Shown here: one piece after another, positions 12,919 to 20,295 of the stretch | How positions within the stretch are numbered: position 1 is the stretch's first letter | Layout of the letters: each line of letters begins with the position of its first letter | From: a virus | Virus record (IMG/VR): IMGVR_UViG_3300042402_001616 | Span: 1-24,018 of that record | DNA: 24,018 nucleotides | Strand: one strand, 5' to 3' | The notes under the pieces: model-generated | What the model was told of the DNA's origin: nothing | Database searches by the model: none | What the model saw: only the letters and a program-made list of their open reading frames with translations | Made by a program: the position numbers and the translations under genes

Positions 12919-13199
12919 AGCATTCTAATTAAACCAATTGTATCAATAGTAGTTAACAAGATGTAGTTAGCAAGCATGCCAAATGATTTCCGAGTATAAC
13001 TAGCCCAAGCATACATAGCACAGCCAAGAATCCAAATAGGATATAAAACCAATAGCGGTGGGTTCGGAACGGTAAGTGCCATAGTAATAGAGCAACCAAT
13101 ACTAATAGCCCAAGCCAACAACTCAATAATAAAACGGAAACGACAACTTCGCCAATCATCACGAATCCAATCAAATAGATTGTAAAATAAATCGTTCAT
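12915..13199 (-). CDS. multi-span membrane protein
   Basis: A 94-aa protein from ATG at 13199 (MNDLFYNLFDWIRDDWRS), which overlaps the previous stop (TGATG); an in-frame GTG six bases upstream is not needed. Three hydrophobic segments are visible: IIELLAWAISIGCSITMAL, PPLLVLYPIWILGCAMYAW and MLANYILLTTIDTIGLI, so it should span the inner membrane three times. Similar short membrane proteins are common in T4-like environmental phages. No known function; hydrophobic profile alone does not indicate a holin. Confidence 0.75.
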   Translation of the reverse strand: MNDLFYNLFDWIRDDWRSCRFRFIIELLAWAISIGCSITMALTVPNPPLLVLYPIWILGCAMYAWASYTRKSFGMLANYILLTTIDTIGLIRML

Positions 13200-13462
13200 C
13201 AACACTCATCGGATCGAATCAAACTTTTTTTGCCATCAAAGATAGAATTCAAATCATCCAAATCATCTTCTTTAGATTCAATCATTGAATTCCATTCAAC
13301 ATTATCAACAACTTCTAAATGACTTTCATCTAAATTATATCCACAACCTTGTAAGAAATATTGAAATTGTTCCAATATATCTTCTAATTGAACTGCTTCA
13401 AATTCAAAAGTATTTTTTGAATTGTTATAATTTTGTTCATGAATAAATGTAAATTTACTCAT
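13199..13462 (-). CDS. acidic conserved phage protein, unknown
   Basis: An 87-aa acidic protein (MSKFTFIHEQNYNNSKNTFE). The middle part (FQYFLQGCGYNLDESHLEVV) reads as a helix-loop-strand with one Cys, and the C-terminal part is rich in Asp/Glu. Its start overlaps the 89-aa gene stop by 4 bp (ATGA) and its stop overlaps the membrane protein start. I cannot assign a function. Confidence 0.7.
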   Translation of the reverse strand: MSKFTFIHEQNYNNSKNTFEFEAVQLEDILEQFQYFLQGCGYNLDESHLEVVDNVEWNSMIESKEDDLDDLNSIFDGKKSLIRSDEC

Positions 13463-13728
13463 AGTTTTGGAATATCATATGTTAAATCTTTGGCTTTAGT
13501 TTTGCCAAATTTCTTGGCAATATCATCAGGTGATACAGTTTGCAAAACGAATTGCTTAAACTCATTGTAATCATTTGAAACCTTCATTGAAACAGCACCG
13601 CCATGGCCATCAGCCATAAACAATGCACAACCACCACCAACTAACGGTGCAATCTCAACAACAGCTTCTAGGTTGATGATTACAGGACATTTTTTATCTA
13701 ACGAATCAACTTCAATTAACATGGTCAT
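13459..13728 (-). CDS. small conserved phage protein, unknown
   Basis: An 89-aa protein (MTMLIEVDSLDKKCPVIINL) with AAAGGAGAA 7 nt before the ATG at 13728. It has a beta-rich N-terminal half (VVEIAPLVGGGCALFMADGH), which could form a small barrel, and a basic helical C-terminal half. The ATG overlaps the TGA of the 55-aa gene upstream. No known family recognised. Confidence 0.7.
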   Translation of the reverse strand: MTMLIEVDSLDKKCPVIINLEAVVEIAPLVGGGCALFMADGHGGAVSMKVSNDYNEFKQFVLQTVSPDDIAKKFGKTKAKDLTYDIPKL

Positions 13729-13892
13729 GCTTCTTCTCCTTTGTTTTCACGAATCTTTGCAAACTTGGCCATCTTTGCAGACAGTTCAGCTTCAATATAT
13801 GATTTTTTCCATAAACTTCTTTTGTCTGGCGTCATGGTAGCCAGTAATCGTTTTGATGATTTGCTTAATTTAAAATCTTTATTTGGTTTCAT
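13725..13892 (-). CDS. 55-aa basic phage protein, unknown
   Basis: ATG at 13892 to TGA at 13725; both ends overlap neighbours by 4 bp (ATGA), strong evidence that this short frame is real. The product (MKPNKDFKLSKSSKRLLATM, then TPDKRSLWKKSYIEAELSAK) is basic and helical, of a type I associate with small T4-like cyanophage and pelagiphage proteins of unknown function. Confidence 0.75.
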   Translation of the reverse strand: MKPNKDFKLSKSSKRLLATMTPDKRSLWKKSYIEAELSAKMAKFAKIRENKGEEA

Positions 13893-14164
13893 TTAATTGC
13901 CTTAATAGTTGTATCAGTTCTATCACAATCTTTAACACGAATCAAATAAACAGTTTCATCTGAATGTGGTCGAACAAAAAAACATTCGCCTTTGATTGAC
14001 CAAACTAAATGATGTTGAATACTACCTTCAATCACTTCGATGGTTGGTGGTTTACGAACAATATCTACTAAATTAAAGATGGCAATGCCACACGATAACA
14101 AAAGAGCAACAACAAAAATACTAATTGTGTTCTTGCCAACCCACACATACAATTTATCAAACAT
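13889..14164 (-). CDS. single-span membrane protein
   Basis: A 91-aa protein with a short cytoplasmic start (MFDKLYVWVGKN), one hydrophobic helix (TISIFVVALLLSCGIAIFNL, about 13-32) and a polar C-terminal domain of about 55 residues with three cysteines (KGECFFVRPH, KDCDRT). The topology suggests a periplasmic or cytoplasmic globular tail. Overlaps neighbours at both ends (TAATG upstream, ATGA downstream), in a run of three small membrane genes. No function known. Confidence 0.75.
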   Translation of the reverse strand: MFDKLYVWVGKNTISIFVVALLLSCGIAIFNLVDIVRKPPTIEVIEGSIQHHLVWSIKGECFFVRPHSDETVYLIRVKDCDRTDTTIKAIK

Positions 14165-14400
14165 TATATAATTCCTTTAGAATATAATATATACAGTATA
14201 ACAGATGCCACAGCAAATGTCAAGAGTCCAATGGTAAAGAACCAAGAGAGTTTTTGGTAATATTCCACTTCTAACTCCAACATATCACGCTGGCCTAATA
14301 ACATAGGTTGACATTCATCTTCACCACCCATCATTTCAATGGTTTGCTTGGCGTTGGCCAATCTTAGTTTTGCCACATACAGGTAATAATATGCTAACAT
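14164..14400 (-). CDS. membrane protein with helical N-terminal part
   Basis: A 78-aa protein with an amphipathic or short hydrophobic start (MLAYYYLYVAKLRLANAKQT), a charged middle helix (MLGQRD-like MLLGQRDMLELEVEYY) and a C-terminal membrane segment (FFTIGLLTFAVASVILYILY). Likely anchored with both ends near the membrane. Directly follows the 226-aa gene with no gap and overlaps the next gene by one base. Confidence 0.7.
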   Translation of the reverse strand: MLAYYYLYVAKLRLANAKQTIEMMGGEDECQPMLLGQRDMLELEVEYYQKLSWFFTIGLLTFAVASVILYILYSKGII

Positions 14401-15081
14401 TTAGTCCCATAAGTTTTCATAATACTTACCAAACAAACGGAAAGCTCTTTGCTTTCTTTCATTGTGTGCATTGAGTCCGTCCCAATCAACCTTAGGTCCA
14501 ACATAATTCTCGTCCCAAGGTAACTTATCACCACATTCGGTGTAATCAAAGAATTTGGATTCGGGATCATCATGAACTTTTTGTTCAAAAGCCCAAATCA
14601 TTTCATCAAGAACCCATTTCCAACGCTGATGAATCATATCATCTTCATTCGATTCCAACATTTGAATATCAGGATTACCATGACGGCTCTTTTTAGTTCT
14701 TTTCTTACCACTACGCAATTCAGCAGGTACATCTTCATCATCAATCCATGGTGAGCCATGAGATGCATCACGCAATTGTTTAAGCATTGGTAGAATAATA
14801 TATGATAATGTATAGTCCATTGACCATGTATCGTAACGGTCAATCTTTACATACTTGATTGGTGGGTGAATAAAGTCCAATACTGTTTGAATGGCTGAGC
14901 AGAAAGGTTTGATATACTTTGTAGATTTCTCAACCCACACAGGATGATCCACATAATCCTCATCTGCGATTACGCCTTTGTTACGACCACATTTACTCCA
15001 ATCAGTCCAAAAGAAAATATATTCCATGACTGTGTATGGAGAAATCCAGTGACTACGATAACCGCTTAAATAAATTTTCAT
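14401..15081 (-). CDS. conserved large-phage protein, unknown
   Basis: A 226-aa protein beginning MKIYLSGYRSHWISPYTVME, with the memorable block KIDRYDTWSMDYTL and then LSYIILPMLKQLRDASHGSP (about 79-112), a basic segment (GKKRTKKSRHGNPD), and RWKWVLDEMIWAFEQ (about 153-167). I recognise this as a protein present in many large T4-like and jumbo phages, always without known function. Trp/Asp/His richness and the helix WVLDEMIWAFE suggest an enzyme or binding protein, but no catalytic signature is clear. It sits 4 bp after the GalE-like gene. Confidence 0.75.
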   Translation of the reverse strand: MKIYLSGYRSHWISPYTVMEYIFFWTDWSKCGRNKGVIADEDYVDHPVWVEKSTKYIKPFCSAIQTVLDFIHPPIKYVKIDRYDTWSMDYTLSYIILPMLKQLRDASHGSPWIDDEDVPAELRSGKKRTKKSRHGNPDIQMLESNEDDMIHQRWKWVLDEMIWAFEQKVHDDPESKFFDYTECGDKLPWDENYVGPKVDWDGLNAHNERKQRAFRLFGKYYENLWD

Positions 15082-15085
15082 AAAA

Positions 15086-15922
15086 TTATACTTTCAATAG
15101 TTGCGATAGTGTATATGTTGATTCCATATATGTAGATGGATTATCCAATACACTATATTCTAAATCACCCGCTCGTCTTTGGCAATAGTTTATTTGAAAA
15201 TCACAATTGTTTACCAGTTTAAAGGTATCTACCATTTCTCTGACTGTGTGACCTTTACCATGGCCTAGATTCTCCAATGAATTGGCAGGTGTTTCAATTG
15301 CCTTTTGAATAGAATGGCATATTTCATTCACATGAACATAATCTCTAACAGATGTGCCATCTGGTGTATTGTAATCACCACCATATAGATTGAATGAACC
15401 TGTTTCTTTTGCTTTCATTAAGTTATACATCAACCCATCCATATTAGTAGGTGAAATCCCATCAGACCCAATCACATTATAAAATCTGAATGAAGTGAAA
15501 GTTTTTGAATTTTCAATGCAATATCTTTCTACTATATCTTCAGCACAACGCTTACTCAAGGCATATGGGTTGATGGGATTAGCGGCTGTGCCTGTCGATG
15601 CAAACACAAAATTTTTAAAAAATAATTCTTGTAATACATTTACAGTACCATTGATATTGGTATCGTAATATAAAATTGGTTTTAATACTGATTCATTTAC
15701 TTTAACAAGAGCTGCAAGGTGTACCACACAATCAAATGTGAGATGTGTCCACTTTACATAATTCTCGGTGATATCCTGTTTAAAGAAATGATTTGGTGAT
15801 AGGTAATCATTAAACTTCGATTTACTATCGATACCAAACACCTCGTAGCCTTCCTTTTTGAGGAGCTTTACAAGGTGTTGGCCAATATAACCAGAACTAC
15901 CGGTTATCAATACTTTTTTCAT
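15086..15922 (-). CDS. NAD-dependent sugar-nucleotide epimerase, GalE-like
   Basis: A 278-aa short-chain-dehydrogenase-type protein. The N-terminus has the NAD-binding GxxGxxG (TGSSGYIG, residues 7-14). The catalytic set is present: S109/T110 in FASTG and Y120xxxK124 in NPYALSKRC. The segment TPDGTSVRDYVHVNEI matches UDP-glucose 4-epimerases. It is shorter than bacterial GalE (about 338 aa), as some phage versions are. The reaction would be interconversion of UDP-hexoses, giving precursors for glycans on virion or DNA; the exact sugar cannot be told. Its ATG overlaps the TAA of the rubrerythrin gene (TTAATG-type junction at 15922). Confidence 0.85.
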   Translation of the reverse strand: MKKVLITGSSGYIGQHLVKLLKKEGYEVFGIDSKSKFNDYLSPNHFFKQDITENYVKWTHLTFDCVVHLAALVKVNESVLKPILYYDTNINGTVNVLQELFFKNFVFASTGTAANPINPYALSKRCAEDIVERYCIENSKTFTSFRFYNVIGSDGISPTNMDGLMYNLMKAKETGSFNLYGGDYNTPDGTSVRDYVHVNEICHSIQKAIETPANSLENLGHGKGHTVREMVDTFKLVNNCDFQINYCQRRAGDLEYSVLDNPSTYMESTYTLSQLLKV

Positions 15923-16362
15923 TAAGCTTGTTCTGCTTTATGTGCTTCTAATGTTTTACGGAACTTATTGGCATGACTACGTTCTGCTTTGGCTAATGTT
16001 TCAAACCAATCAGCAATCTCATCAAAGCCTTCATCACGAGCAGTCTTTGCCATACCAGGATACATATCGCTGTATTCATGGGTTTCACCGTGAATTGCAG
16101 ACTCCAATGCTTCTGCTACGGTTGCAGTTGGTAGACCAGTACCCGGATCTCCAGCACCACCAGTCAATAGATATTCCATATGACCATGTGCGTGGCCTGT
16201 TTCACCTTCAGCGGTAGAACGGAACACAGCGGCTACATCTGGTGAGCCTGCTACATCGGCCATGTTTGCGAAATACAAATAACGGCGATTAGCCTGTGAT
16301 TCACCTGCAAATGCCTCTTTCAATGCTGCTTCGGTACGAGTACCTTTTACTGATTTTGCCAT
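15922..16362 (-). CDS. rubrerythrin without its rubredoxin domain
   Basis: A 146-aa diiron peroxidase-type protein. All ligands known from rubrerythrin line up: E21 (GES), E54xxH57 ([10 protein letters not shown]), E93 and E96 (HGETHEY), and E127xxH130 (AERSHANKF). Rubrerythrins reduce hydrogen peroxide with electrons from a C-terminal rubredoxin domain; this protein ends right after the diiron bundle. The missing domain is encoded as a separate 48-aa gene 1 bp upstream, whose end carries the AAGGAGAAG ribosome-binding site of this gene. The reading is visibly more GC-rich and alanine-rich than its neighbours, a sign of separate origin. Proposed role: protecting infected cells or phage metalloproteins against oxidative stress. 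Confidence 0.93.
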   Translation of the reverse strand: MAKSVKGTRTEAALKEAFAGESQANRRYLYFANMADVAGSPDVAAVFRSTAEGETGHAHGHMEYLLTGGAGDPGTGLPTATVAEALESAIHGETHEYSDMYPGMAKTARDEGFDEIADWFETLAKAERSHANKFRKTLEAHKAEQA

Positions 16363-16363
16363 A

Positions 16364-16510
16364 CTACTTCTCCTTTACTATTGAATAATATTCATCTTTA
16401 AAACAACCACATTCTGGACAAGTAAAGAGGTCAGATAACTCCTCAAACTTGCCTTCTTTTTCATCATCGTGGACATGGCCACAAACGGTACAAATATACT
16501 GCAATTCCAT
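16364..16510 (-). CDS. free-standing rubredoxin-like protein
   Basis: A 48-aa gene from ATG at 16510 (AAAGG upstream) to TAG at 16364. The product has two rubredoxin knuckles, CTVCGHVHDD (C7, C10) and CPECGCFKDEYY (C31, C34), which together bind one iron with four Cys. The knuckle spacing is compressed relative to classical rubredoxin (about 53 aa with wider separation), as in the C-terminal domain of rubrerythrin. Lying 1 bp upstream of a rubrerythrin that lacks exactly this domain, it should act as its electron donor. Confidence 0.9.
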   Translation of the reverse strand: MELQYICTVCGHVHDDEKEGKFEELSDLFTCPECGCFKDEYYSIVKEK

Positions 16511-16556
16511 ATTATTTTCCTTTAATAGTTAAAAACTAACAATAATATGTATACAT

Positions 16557-16585
16557 AGTTTATCACTATTATTTGGTTTTGTCTA
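16557..16585 (-). promoter_or_regulatory. candidate sigma70 promoter for rubredoxin-rubrerythrin
   Basis: On the minus strand TAGACA (16585-16580, 5 of 6 matches), 17-nt spacer, TAAACT (16562-16557, 4 of 6). It lies in the 114-bp gap upstream of the rubredoxin gene and would give a leader of about 40 nt. The gap is otherwise AT-rich with no gene seen. Confidence 0.4.
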
Positions 16586-16624
16586 ATGATATTTTTATAT
16601 GTTCCTAATCAATAAAATCAATCA

Positions 16625-16990
16625 TCATTCTTCCCACCATTGGATCTTTGGATTATTTCTTTCATACAACTCAACCAATTCTTCCAATGACCACATAAAA
16701 TCAGTTTCAAAGGTATCTAACCATTTACCAAATCGGTGCCAATCTTCTGCTTTCATTGGACCAACACCAATCTCATCACCATATCGTCCTAAATCTTCAC
16801 CACGACAATCAATACGACCACACGAATACTCTTGTGTAATTTCATCATACTCAAAGGTATCGCCTGCCTTACGACCTGTTAATTGAGAATCTTCGGTCAA
16901 AGTTTTTGATATTCGTTTGGTTAGGCCACGGTCTCTATACCATTGTAGATTTGCTACACCCATCCAGTTTGTGCTATACCTCACAGGCAT
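16625..16990 (-). CDS. conserved phage protein, unknown
   Basis: A 121-aa protein starting MPVRYSTNWMGVANLQWYRD. It is Trp/Asp/Gly-rich with an Arg-rich N-terminal half and an acidic helical C-terminus (WSLEELVELYERNNPKIQWW). One CxxxxxC pair is present (SCGRIDCRG). The start overlaps the preceding gene by 17 bp (ATG at 16990). No function is known; the compact, well-conserved-looking sequence is typical of T4-like accessory genes. Confidence 0.7.
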   Translation of the reverse strand: MPVRYSTNWMGVANLQWYRDRGLTKRISKTLTEDSQLTGRKAGDTFEYDEITQEYSCGRIDCRGEDLGRYGDEIGVGPMKAEDWHRFGKWLDTFETDFMWSLEELVELYERNNPKIQWWEE

Positions 16991-17306
16991 ATTTTAATTC
17001 TTTCCAATTTGTATTCTCAGGCATAATTTCAATTTTGTAATCTGCCTTATCAATAAAGTTTGCTAACACACTGCCGCCATAACCATTGGTGCCGTATGAA
17101 TTCTTGTGGCAAGAATATACCGATCCAGAGGTACCATGAAAATCATAGCAATCATTTACCAATTCAACTTTAACAATACCACTATTCATTTTCCATGAAT
17201 CTGAGCCGGCAAATCCGCCATACCAACAAGCAAATACCTTGTATAGTGTTTCTTTATCGGTTGTAATCTTTACTACAAGCCATCTATCAGGCGTATAATC
17301 ACTCAT
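16974..17306 (-). CDS. conserved phage protein, unknown
   Basis: A 110-aa protein; the start at ATG 17306 (MSDYTPDRWLVVKITTDKE) is preferred over an in-frame TTG at 17327. GAGAG lies just upstream within an AGAGAATTG duplication. The product looks like a beta-rich domain with Trp and Cys (VFACWYGGFAGSDSWKMNSG, then YSCHKNSYGTNGYGGSVL), and I have seen proteins of this opening in phage genomes as unknowns. It overlaps its upstream neighbour by 8 bp (ATGAGTGA). Confidence 0.7.
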   Translation of the reverse strand: MSDYTPDRWLVVKITTDKETLYKVFACWYGGFAGSDSWKMNSGIVKVELVNDCYDFHGTSGSVYSCHKNSYGTNGYGGSVLANFIDKADYKIEIMPENTNWKELKYACEV

Positions 17307-17658
17307 CAATTCTCTCAATTCTCTCAATCTTTAATAATTGGCCATTCATGAATAAAGCTTTATACTCTATCCATGCGTCTTTTTTCCACGATTCGTGTTT
17401 ATTCTCTAATGCAGCACGATAGAATCGGATTAAACCATCAAAATCATGGCAACACACCCAGCGTTCATTAAACTGCCTGAGGTGACCACCAAAAGGACCT
17501 TCTTCTTCAACCCACTCAGAATCATAATCTTCGTGCCATAAGAATAAATGGCCAGAATCTTGGTTATAATCAATCTTATATTTGTCCAACATTTGGCAAG
17601 GAGTATCTTTTGTCTGATACTCCTGTCCTTGATAATGTATATAATCAAACATTCCCAT
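17299..17658 (-). CDS. conserved phage protein, unknown
   Basis: A 119-aa protein with opening MGMFDYIHYQGQEYQTKDTP, a familiar phage/prophage pattern, then a metal-ligand-like block SGHLFLWHEDYDSEWVEEEG and HDFDGLIRFYRA. GGAG sits 6 nt before the ATG. The acidic, Trp-rich core recurs in homologues, but no activity is known. Confidence 0.75.
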   Translation of the reverse strand: MGMFDYIHYQGQEYQTKDTPCQMLDKYKIDYNQDSGHLFLWHEDYDSEWVEEEGPFGGHLRQFNERWVCCHDFDGLIRFYRAALENKHESWKKDAWIEYKALFMNGQLLKIERIERIDE

Positions 17659-18534
17659 TTAAATCTCCAAATATCTTAATTTAAATTCTCTGGCTCTCTG
17701 TTCATGGCCAATGTAACCACGAGGATTACAAACCACTCTTGTATCACCAATCATATAATCAGATACATTATGCATATGACCATGAGTCCACAATTTGATT
17801 TGTGGCCGATCCAGTATAAACTCGGACAAATCAGATGCAAAGGCACCATTCATCAATGTATCAAACCGATAAGACTCAGCAATACTAATTGATGATGGCG
17901 CATGGTGTGTTACGACCACATACTGTTTTGTTTTATTCTCAGTAGCAATCTTTATGTAGTCAAGCATCTTCTTATGGTCTTCCACAGAATCTTCTGCTGA
18001 CCACTTTGAATGTGACTGATAATGATCCACAGTTTTAACAACTAATGTGCCATCTTCATTTCGCTCACTCTCATGGTAAACATTTCTCTTGTGTTGAACC
18101 ATACGATTACTATTTGTAATCACACTAAAATCACTCATACCTTTGCCGCAATGCCACAAGGTCAATGGATCATCTTTGTTCATATCAGTCCATAATGTAC
18201 CAGCAACAAAGGTCACACTATTGTGTTCCCATGTTTCTTTCTCAAGCAAATGAATGTTTGGCAAATCGGCCAATTCAGCTTTTAACCTATCGTAGGTGTT
18301 AGCAATATCAAAATTATAGTGCTCGTGATTACCCATGATATACACAACATGAGGAAATTGAAATGCACACCGCTTAAAGAAATCTTTAACCATCATTCTT
18401 TCTTTTGGCTTGTGTTTAAATTGTTTTGCTGTGCAAATATCACCACTCAAAACAAGAACGTCAGCATTTTCCTCATTCTTTAAGAAAAGGTCTCCAAATT
18501 CTAAATGGATATCTGAGGCTAATGCAATTTTCAC
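17659..18534 (-). CDS. calcineurin-like metallophosphoesterase
   Basis: A 291-aa protein with all metallophosphoesterase motifs: D8-x-H10 (ASDIHLEFGD), GD at 31-32 (VLSGDICT), GNHE at 68-71, a His in VVTHHAPSS and GHMH in LWTHGHMHNVSD. The dinuclear metal site hydrolyses phosphomonoesters or phosphodiesters; the substrate may be nucleic acid or a nucleotide. It starts with GTG overlapping the TAG of the upstream gene (TAGTG at 18534), an unusual start supported by the motif beginning at MKIALASD. One base separates it from the 119-aa gene. Confidence 0.92.
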   Translation of the reverse strand: MKIALASDIHLEFGDLFLKNEENADVLVLSGDICTAKQFKHKPKERMMVKDFFKRCAFQFPHVVYIMGNHEHYNFDIANTYDRLKAELADLPNIHLLEKETWEHNSVTFVAGTLWTDMNKDDPLTLWHCGKGMSDFSVITNSNRMVQHKRNVYHESERNEDGTLVVKTVDHYQSHSKWSAEDSVEDHKKMLDYIKIATENKTKQYVVVTHHAPSSISIAESYRFDTLMNGAFASDLSEFILDRPQIKLWTHGHMHNVSDYMIGDTRVVCNPRGYIGHEQRAREFKLRYLEI

Positions 18535-18770
18535 TAATGTATTTGTTTCTCTTTATCTTCGTTTTCTAAAATTTCTCTTGGTGCTTCTAGTAGTGAAAGA
18601 AAATCATCTTTACAATCACCTTCTTTGGCCAACCATGTTAATCTGGCCAATATAACAGCCGACAAATTCAATGGTGGTATTTTATGTTGTGTGAGCCATT
18701 CAATCAGTTTATTATCAATTTGATCAGATAACTCTTGCAACATTTCATCTTTATCTTTACTTGCCGACAT
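18534..18770 (-). CDS. small acidic protein, unknown
   Basis: A 78-aa protein (MSASKDKDEMLQELSDQIDN) that is helical and acidic at both ends with a more hydrophobic middle (PPLNLSAVILARLTWLA). It overlaps the stop of its upstream neighbour by one base (TAATG), and its own TAG overlaps the GTG of the metallophosphoesterase. Function unknown. Confidence 0.7.
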   Translation of the reverse strand: MSASKDKDEMLQELSDQIDNKLIEWLTQHKIPPLNLSAVILARLTWLAKEGDCKDDFLSLLEAPREILENEDKEKQIH

Positions 18771-18958
18771 TATTTTTTCTCCATAATAGATTTGATAACC
18801 GTGTTGGCTTCTGGAAATCCTTGTTTTTCTCTACTCTCAACTGCCGCTTCAATTAGATTGAATTGTGTTTCGTGCAACATTGATAAGAACCTAGGAATGT
18901 CAGCACGATTCATTTGTATACGAATAGGTTTTTGTGAGATTGGTTTATCGTTTTGCAT
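18770..18958 (-). CDS. small protein, unknown
   Basis: A 62-aa frame (MQNDKPISQKPIRIQMNRAD) with a basic N-terminus and two helical stretches (PRFLSMLHETQFNLIEAAVE). Overlaps the upstream coiled-coil gene by 14 bp. It resembles short helical adaptor or regulatory proteins in size, but no assignment is possible. Confidence 0.65.
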   Translation of the reverse strand: MQNDKPISQKPIRIQMNRADIPRFLSMLHETQFNLIEAAVESREKQGFPEANTVIKSIMEKK

Positions 18959-19277
18959 TCTTCTTTTCAGCTTTCTCTAATTGTTCACGCAAAGCAGAAC
19001 ATTCTTCTTCAAGCATTTTGTTCCTGCGAACTTCTGCCATCATCACATCTTCAAATAAACTCCACAGTTTGTGGAATTTAACATCATAGACATGAGCAAG
19101 GCTCTGCACATGATTTGAAACTGTGTATTCATTATCATGTTCTACCCAACCTTCAAACAAACCTTCATCAAGTTCTTTAAGGTCATCAACAATACCCCAA
19201 CATCTGATAATCTGTTGTTCAAAATCAAATCGGTCACTAGGTGCTTTTTGGTCACCAGCCATGTGATGGTCACTCAT
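18945..19277 (-). CDS. C-terminal coiled-coil protein, unknown
   Basis: A 110-aa protein (MSDHHMAGDQKAPSDRFDFE) whose last 30 residues form a clear heptad-type coiled coil (NKMLEEECSALREQLEKAEK). The middle part (EGWVEHDNEYTVSNHVQSLA) may be a short globular domain. The start overlaps the stop of the 53-aa gene (ATGAGTGA). Function unknown. Confidence 0.7.
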   Translation of the reverse strand: MSDHHMAGDQKAPSDRFDFEQQIIRCWGIVDDLKELDEGLFEGWVEHDNEYTVSNHVQSLAHVYDVKFHKLWSLFEDVMMAEVRRNKMLEEECSALREQLEKAEKKNAKR

Positions 19278-19431
19278 ATGTTTTCATCCATTCGGATAAA
19301 ACAGTTCTCGCTTCTCTACGGTCAATATCAAATGCCTGTTGCAAATAAGGACCAGCACCAAACATATTGGTTACACCACTCTCACGCAATGTGTCCAAAT
19401 ATTCAAACATTTCATTTTTATCAATATTCAT
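19270..19431 (-). CDS. 53-aa conserved phage protein, unknown
   Basis: ATG at 19431, TGA at 19270. The product reads MNIDKNEMFEYLDTLRESGV then TNMFGAGPYLQQAF and DIDRREARTVLSEWMKTYE. The pattern 'YLDxLRESGxTNMFGAGPYL...REARxVLSEWM' is one I recognise as widespread in phages and small plasmid or phage-derived proteins, without a known role. Both ends couple to neighbours, with an 8-bp overlap downstream. Confidence 0.8.
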   Translation of the reverse strand: MNIDKNEMFEYLDTLRESGVTNMFGAGPYLQQAFDIDRREARTVLSEWMKTYE

Positions 19432-19433
19432 AA

Positions 19434-19676
19434 TTAATCCAATAAAGTCATATACGCTTCACAATTGTGCTCTCTAAACCAATCAAGGCCTTTACGCACA
19501 CCCTTATAATCACCAATCAATTCACAACCTTTGACGTAATCATATACTGCCACTTCATCAGGTGATAACATCACACTTTCACCACTAAATGGATTCTCAA
19601 CACGAACTGGTTCAAAATCCAAAATCATAATACCTGGAAAAATATCTTTAATCGATTTATTGATTGATTTTTTCAT
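19434..19676 (-). CDS. 80-aa conserved phage protein, unknown
   Basis: The gene begins MKKSINKSIKDIFPGIMILD, with GGAG upstream, and contains VENPFSGESVMLSPDEVAVY plus VRKGLDWFREHNCEAYMTLL, a pattern common in T4-like phages. It starts the transcription unit running left from the promoter at 19707-19734, which covers the genes down to the metallophosphoesterase. No function is known. Confidence 0.8.
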   Translation of the reverse strand: MKKSINKSIKDIFPGIMILDFEPVRVENPFSGESVMLSPDEVAVYDYVKGCELIGDYKGVRKGLDWFREHNCEAYMTLLD

Positions 19677-19706
19677 AACAAAAACTCCTTCTCAATTTGA
19701 ACTACC

Positions 19707-19734
19707 ATTATAACATAACCACGGTGGTAATCAA
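19707..19734 (-). promoter_or_regulatory. sigma70-type promoter with palindrome in its spacer
   Basis: TTGATT (19734-19729), a 16-nt spacer, and TATAAT (19712-19707) on the minus strand. Predicted start is near 19700, giving a leader of about 24 nt before ATG 19676. The spacer is filled by ACCAC-G-GTGGT on the plus strand (19718-19728), a perfect 5-bp-arm inverted repeat, typical of an operator half-site pair. The 85-bp gap (19677-19761) contains no gene. Confidence 0.75.
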
Positions 19735-19761
19735 GCGGTCTGTTGTATGGACACAACATTT

Positions 19762-19941
19762 TTAGTCTAATTGGAGTGCCTCTGGTGACAGTATTCCTAT
19801 GACTATGAGCCCTAGTGCTATAGCACAGAATATGAGACCTCCAAGCGTTTCTGGTGAGAATTCTAGTGTATTTTTACTAGAGTATTCAACACCAGCGGCA
19901 AATGCACAAAGCAATGCAAAGATTAAAAGAATGATGGACAT
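19762..19941 (-). CDS. 59-aa two-span membrane protein
   Basis: ATG at 19941 is adjacent to the stop of the upstream 117-aa gene; TAA ends at 19762. The product has two hydrophobic segments, MSIILLIFALLCAFAAG (about 1-17) and LGGLIFCAIALGLIVIGIL (about 33-51), separated by a polar loop, so a hairpin membrane topology is likely. This fits the size of holin-like or small host-takeover membrane proteins, but it is not evidence for lysis function. Confidence 0.75.
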   Translation of the reverse strand: MSIILLIFALLCAFAAGVEYSSKNTLEFSPETLGGLIFCAIALGLIVIGILSPEALQLD

Positions 19942-20295
19942 TTAACACCATGTCCGATGCTTCTCAGCAATGTGTTCACGACCATCATATTCTTCAATTT
20001 GCCATTCCACATCATCAGGAATTTCCACAATTTTGAGAACAGCTGCCCAACCATGAGCATCATCACCAAATTCTTCAATCACAGCAATTAAATCTGGATC
20101 ATTTCGTGGTGTATAATAATCATATTGAGAAATGAAATAATCATTATTACCAACATAACCTTTGTTATAGTAATTTGAATCACCAATTATATTTTGGCCT
20201 TTGTCAAATTGAATGCCTTTTTTCTCCAATAGAGATTCAAAGGCCTTATCAGACAGGCCAAAACCACCAAAATCAACATTGATTGCAATTTTCAT
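19942..20295 (-). CDS. conserved protein, unknown
   Basis: A 117-aa protein opening MKIAINVDFGGFGLSDKAFE and closing PDDVEWQIEEYDGREHIAEK. The pattern GGFGLS near the N-terminus with NDPDLIAVIEEFGD in the middle occurs in phage and bacterial proteins of unknown function. It appears to be a single small alpha/beta domain. Overlaps the upstream 61-aa gene by 4 bp (ATGA). Confidence 0.78.
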   Translation of the reverse strand: MKIAINVDFGGFGLSDKAFESLLEKKGIQFDKGQNIIGDSNYYNKGYVGNNDYFISQYDYYTPRNDPDLIAVIEEFGDDAHGWAAVLKIVEIPDDVEWQIEEYDGREHIAEKHRTWC

